From Larix sibirica (taxonomy: Eukaryota > Streptophyta > Pinopsida > Pinales > Pinaceae): DNA of 11,777 bases. The stretch covers positions 1 through 11,777 of the forward strand of contig NWUY0300026888.1 of the NCBI GenBank assembly GCA_004151065.3, in the 5' to 3' direction. The stretch's first letter is position 1; each line of letters begins with the position of its first letter. Positions 9,224 to 11,777 of this stretch are shown piece by piece. The translations under genes and the position numbers were made by a program. Under the pieces are notes generated by a model. It was given only the letters and a program-made list of their open reading frames with translations. It was not told the DNA's origin and ran no database searches.

Positions 9224-9326
9224 GGGAAAGGTGCCCAACCCATGCATACCACTTGTCCAACTCTCTTTAGGAAAGGGAAAAGTGTCCAATTGCATGGATG
9301 CCAAGTGGCTAGTTCTTATCACCATG
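9224..9326 (+). promoter_or_regulatory. Repeated motif cluster in LTR U3
   Basis: Two degenerate direct copies start with GGGAAAGGTGCCCAACCCAT (9224 to 9255) and GGGAAAAGTGTCCAATTGCAT (9275 to 9308), and a shorter third piece with GGGTGCCACTTGG follows near 9326. The CCACTTG core also occurs inverted (ATGCCAAGTGGC around 9298-9309 against GCCACTTGGAT just downstream). The block sits 30-130 bp upstream of the TATA box, where LTR promoters often carry repeated activator sites; that role is inferred. Confidence 0.5.
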
Positions 9327-9355
9327 GGTGCCACTTGGATAGTCTACACCATGCA

Positions 9356-9364
9356 TATAAATAG
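9356..9364 (+). promoter_or_regulatory. TATA box of the LTR promoter
   Basis: TATAAATAG is a near-ideal plant TATA box, placed about a third of the way into the LTR. Transcription of the retroelement RNA would start roughly 25-35 bp downstream, which would mark the U3/R border near 9390. Confidence 0.7.
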
Positions 9365-9703
9365 TGAGAATTGGCCCATTATTTGTTCATTTCCTTAGGG
9401 TAAGAGACACCCATTTTGGCTACTAGATGATTGCTTCATCATTATTCCATGTTTGAACCATCACTGCTGTCAAACCTAAACCACCCATGGTTGTACCACC
9501 ATTACCAGAACAGGGAATTGGAGCTAGATGGATAATAAAGGATTGGGTAGCTATAGAAAAAACTCGGTACCTTCTTGTGGATGGGTAGCCCCAGCTCATG
9601 GTGGCTTTGTCAAAGAAATATATGGATTGATAGAGCCTATGGATGGGAGGAACGTTCTTGGTTTGTAGTCAATTGGCTATATTTCATATAAGTTCATTAT
9701 GTG

Positions 9704-9709
9704 AATAAA
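9704..9709 (+). terminator. Putative polyadenylation signal in the LTR
   Basis: AATAAA lies downstream of the inferred transcription start and before the LTR end, the order needed for R-region polyadenylation. The hexamer is common in AT-rich DNA, so position is the main support. Confidence 0.4.
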
Positions 9710-9936
9710 TGTGAGGTATTTATTTCTGATTGTATTAATCGCTGCCATCATATGAATTATAGAACCAAAATAATGGCAAATAAATGCATTCCTATGGTAA
9801 TAGTTGGTAGAGCATTCACATATATTTTATGAGTTATTATACACATGATTATTTATGCTGTAAAAGTATAATTGAAATCATTAGAAGAACAAAATTACAT
9901 ATCAGAGGAAAATTCAGTTAGCAGAATTAGTATCCT

Positions 9937-9952
9937 GTGACCCCAGGGTCAC
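9937..9952. repeat. 16-bp near-perfect palindrome close to the LTR end
   Basis: GTGACCC-CA-GGGTCAC forms two seven-base arms around a two-base centre, 24 bp before the proposed LTR terminus, in U5. It could fold as a hairpin in the RNA near the primer-binding site or be a protein site; its role is unknown. Confidence 0.6.
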
Positions 9953-9979
9953 CGTGAAGTCACTAAGTATGTGGCAATT

Positions 9980-9992
9980 TGGTATCAGAGCC
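9980..9992 (+). promoter_or_regulatory. Primer-binding site for initiator tRNA-Met
   Basis: TGGTATCAGAGCC is the exact complement of the 3' end of plant initiator tRNA-Met including CCA. It is the priming site for minus-strand DNA synthesis and fixes both the LTR boundary and the plus orientation of the element. Confidence 0.9.
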
Positions 9993-10280
9993 CAAGTTGC
10001 AGCACTGGGACTGCATGGGTCGTATTTGAATTCGGTAGGTATACATCTAGGTTGAACAAGCAGTGTATGATGAAATGCATCAGATAAAATGTTGGGAAAA
10101 TCATGTTTAATACTCCATGGTTTAGTGTAGACATAATATGTGATGAAAACTATGGAATTCAGTTGATTCTTGGTGAAATTATACATCTATACCTAAAAAT
10201 TGCATGTTCTGTTAAGTGATGGACAATACAAGTTTAAATGATTTGGATCATGTTTGATAAGATCAATAGCTCATATCATT

Positions 10281-10420
10281 TCAGGCTCATGAAGGTGCTT
10301 GAATTTTATTTTAATAAGAATGAGCTTGAAAGAAAACCACTCAGGACACATGTCAAAGTTGTAATCACTCAGGCTCTCAAAATTAGTTTTCCTAAACTAC
10401 TTCCCCTCCGATCCCGAAAC
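10281..10420. repeat. Diverged direct repeat, copy 1 (partner at 10608-10747)
   Basis: The first 72 bp align without gaps to 10608-10679 with 15 differences (about 79 percent identity). The next 68 bp also align without gaps but at only about 60 percent, best in the GTTTTCYTAAACYACTYC part. Offset between copies is 327 bp. Copy 1 lies in a 66-codon open frame (10238-10438), but differences fall equally on all codon positions and copy 2 has a stop in that frame, so I do not call it a gene. It is an old internal duplication in the retroelement leader. Confidence 0.65.
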
Positions 10421-10607
10421 CACCAAATCTCCTATTAAGCGCCAAGTTTTAATACCAGGTAGTCAATCAACCTTGTAGGGCACATATTGATATGGTTTAG
10501 TGATGTGACATGATAGGACGGAAATAAGTGATGTGGCCTTAACAGAGTTGCATGATGATCATCTTGGGATCAAATATCAGGGTGGAAGATATACGTTCCT
10601 TAAGCAT

Positions 10608-10747
10608 TCAGGTTCGTGAAGGTGCTCGAACTTTATTCTAATGAGCACGATCCTGAAAGGAAACCACTATGGATGCATGGCATAATTGCAAGAGTTTAGG
10701 ATAAAAAAAGTTGTTTTCTTAAACCACTCCTTTGATGATCCTAAAAC
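10608..10747. repeat. Diverged direct repeat, copy 2 (partner at 10281-10420)
   Basis: This is the partner of the copy at 10281. It retains CG where copy 1 has TG or CA at three places in the first 72 bp. The corresponding reading frame is interrupted by TAG shortly after the best-conserved part. Confidence 0.65.
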
Positions 10748-11750
10748 AATATACCAATAGGAGGGTGACATGGCTACATCATAGGGTGACATATGGGACT
10801 ATTTGACACCTCATGGGACAATTCTATTGCCACCTCAACAGAAATTCGAAAAGTAAAAAAAAGAACAACTCTGGAGCCAAAATCTTATTTTGGCCATAAT
10901 AGGAGCAAATTAAATCAGAAATTGATGAGACTTGCATCATTTCGATGCTATTAACGGATGCTACAAGATCACTAGTGAGGGACAAGGACCATTCTACTTG
11001 GATTTTGCAGAAATTTGGAATTAGTGGGTTTTGAAGGTGCCTAACCCAATGATGGATGGGAGCCCAGTTGAGGCCAAAATTGTTTTGGTGCAGTAGTGAT
11101 CCAGGAGCATAGATAAATATGGATCCTTGAGTCCAAATGCAAAAATATGTGAATTCGAGAGATGAAAGAAGGCCAAAATCCACTATTGGTGCACACGAAA
11201 GTGTGATTTTTGAAAACTTGAAGGAGGCAAATGTGGCCCCAGAACTCATAACCAAAAAAATTACTAATTTCAACATTGTGTTTATTCATTGAGCTGAACA
11301 ACTTGTTTTAGAGGGAAATTTTCCAGAAATGCTTAGTTTGGGAAATAACGGGTTTCAGTAAAAATTCAAAATTAAGAGTTGGTGATTCCAAAATTTTATA
11401 AAAATTGATGGGAGCATTGGATTTAAATGATAAAGTTGTTTGTGTACTCACAATTATATGGGCTATCAACGTTCGATATAAAACATTTTATAATTCCTTA
11501 TCAATTTTCTTCTACAGGTCTTAGAAGTTGTTCTTTTAAAATAAGTGCATCTATATGAACAATGTAAAATTGGTTGAAATTGCTGATTTTGGAGAGTTGT
11601 GACTTTCGGATCTGAATTCAGAAAGGGAAATGGGAGCAGTCATCAGAAATAATATCAATATAAGATTAATCCAAGTGAACTCGATTATTAACCAATGCCT
11701 TTTATCTTTCTAATAAATTTAACAGAAAAAAGGCTTGCAACCCAATGTGA
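10748..11750 (+). other. Retroelement internal region without recognisable gag or pol
   Basis: A 150-codon frame is open on the minus strand (11276-10824), antisense to the retroelement and overlapped by a second open frame. Its product has no motif I recognise. No plus-strand frame shows a gag zinc knuckle, protease, reverse transcriptase or integrase motif. The stretch fits a long leader or the non-coding core of a non-autonomous element. Confidence 0.45.
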
Positions 11751-11777
11751 TTTTTTTTTTTTTTTTTTTTTTTTTTT
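11751..11777. repeat. Poly(T) run of 27 at the window end
   Basis: Every base from 11751 to the end is T. It may be where a sequence contig stopped at a homopolymer. Alternatively it is the poly(A) tail, seen in reverse, of a minus-strand retroposon whose body lies beyond the window and which inserted into the LTR element. Confidence 0.8.

Larger units (their letters stand above)
9001..9976 (+). repeat. 5' long terminal repeat
   Basis: The LTR begins TGTAACACCCC at 9001 and most likely ends at the CA of GTGGCA (9976), three bases before the primer-binding site. TG...CA ends and this small gap are standard for LTR elements. Inside are a U3 with repeated promoter motifs (9224-9325), a TATA box at 9356-9364 and an AATAAA at 9704-9709, in the expected order. 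The 3' LTR is outside the window, so the length of about 976 bp cannot be confirmed by comparison. The open frame at 9213-9398 lies inside U3 and is not a gene. Confidence 0.75.
9001..11777 (+). mobile_element. LTR retrotransposon, 5' part only (LTR, primer-binding site, non-coding internal region)
   Basis: The left edge is TGTAACACCCC at 9001, a common start of plant Ty3/Gypsy LTRs. A primer-binding site follows the LTR at 9980, so the element reads left to right and continues past the window. No polypurine tract precedes 9001, which fits a 5' and not a 3' LTR. After the primer-binding site there are about 1.8 kb without a recognisable gag, protease, reverse transcriptase or integrase frame. 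It is either a non-autonomous element, or a decayed copy, or it has a long leader with coding sequence beyond the window. The LTR start and initiator-Met primer suit a Ty3/Gypsy element, perhaps a chromovirus, but without pol the family is not settled. The bases just before 9001 (CAATA) would be the 5-bp target duplication if the right end repeats them. Confidence 0.8.

Noticed and set aside
9213-9398. 61-codon plus-strand frame
   Set aside because: It lies inside LTR U3, running through the promoter repeats and over the TATA box.
10238-10438. 66-codon plus-strand frame covering repeat copy 1
   Set aside because: Differences between the two repeat copies are spread evenly over codon positions and copy 2 has a stop, so there is no sign of protein-level selection.
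10824-11276. 150-codon open frame on the minus strand, the longest in the window
   Set aside because: It is antisense within the LTR element interior, is overlapped by another open frame, and has no recognisable motif; a chance open frame is the simpler reading.

Overview
This is AT-rich, gene-poor eukaryotic nuclear DNA, most likely from a seed plant with a large, retroelement-filled genome. A conifer or similar species would fit, but the sequence does not prove it. The evidence is a plant-style LTR retrotransposon end (TGTAACACCCC terminus, initiator-Met-tRNA primer-binding site), at least one clear tRNA-derived SINE with a target-site duplication and a second probable one, intron-like splice signals around short coding-looking blocks, and no bacterial-style operons. 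No open reading frame in the window can be called a confident intact protein gene, and no undescribed defence or biosynthetic system was found.

Layout. Positions 1-590 hold nothing identifiable. Positions 590-1882, minus strand, carry several protein-like blocks with plausible splice acceptors but interrupted by in-frame stops and a frame change; I read this as a decayed multi-exon gene of unknown family. Positions 2056-2293 are a complete SINE with a perfect 14-bp target-site duplication, a tRNA-like head and a second tRNA-like unit that resembles tRNA-Asp. Positions 2294-6566 are mostly anonymous, with only weak exon-like scraps. Positions 6567-6730 look like a second tRNA-derived SINE on the minus strand. 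Positions 6968-7268 are a short A-tailed insertion between 18-19-bp direct repeats. Positions 7269-9000 are AT-rich and non-coding, with a 27-bp tandem duplication and a field of degenerate ATTCAAGYAA motifs.

Positions 9001 to the end are the left part of a plus-strand LTR retrotransposon: a 5' LTR of about 976 bp with TATA box and polyadenylation signal, a primer-binding site matching initiator tRNA-Met, and about 1.8 kb of internal sequence without recognisable gag or pol. The internal part contains a diverged 140-bp direct duplication whose differences look partly like CpG decay. The window stops in a run of 27 T, which is either a sequence end at a homopolymer or the poly(A) tail of another, minus-strand, retroelement.

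The parts do not form a functional system. They read as layers of retrotransposition over a decaying gene remnant.
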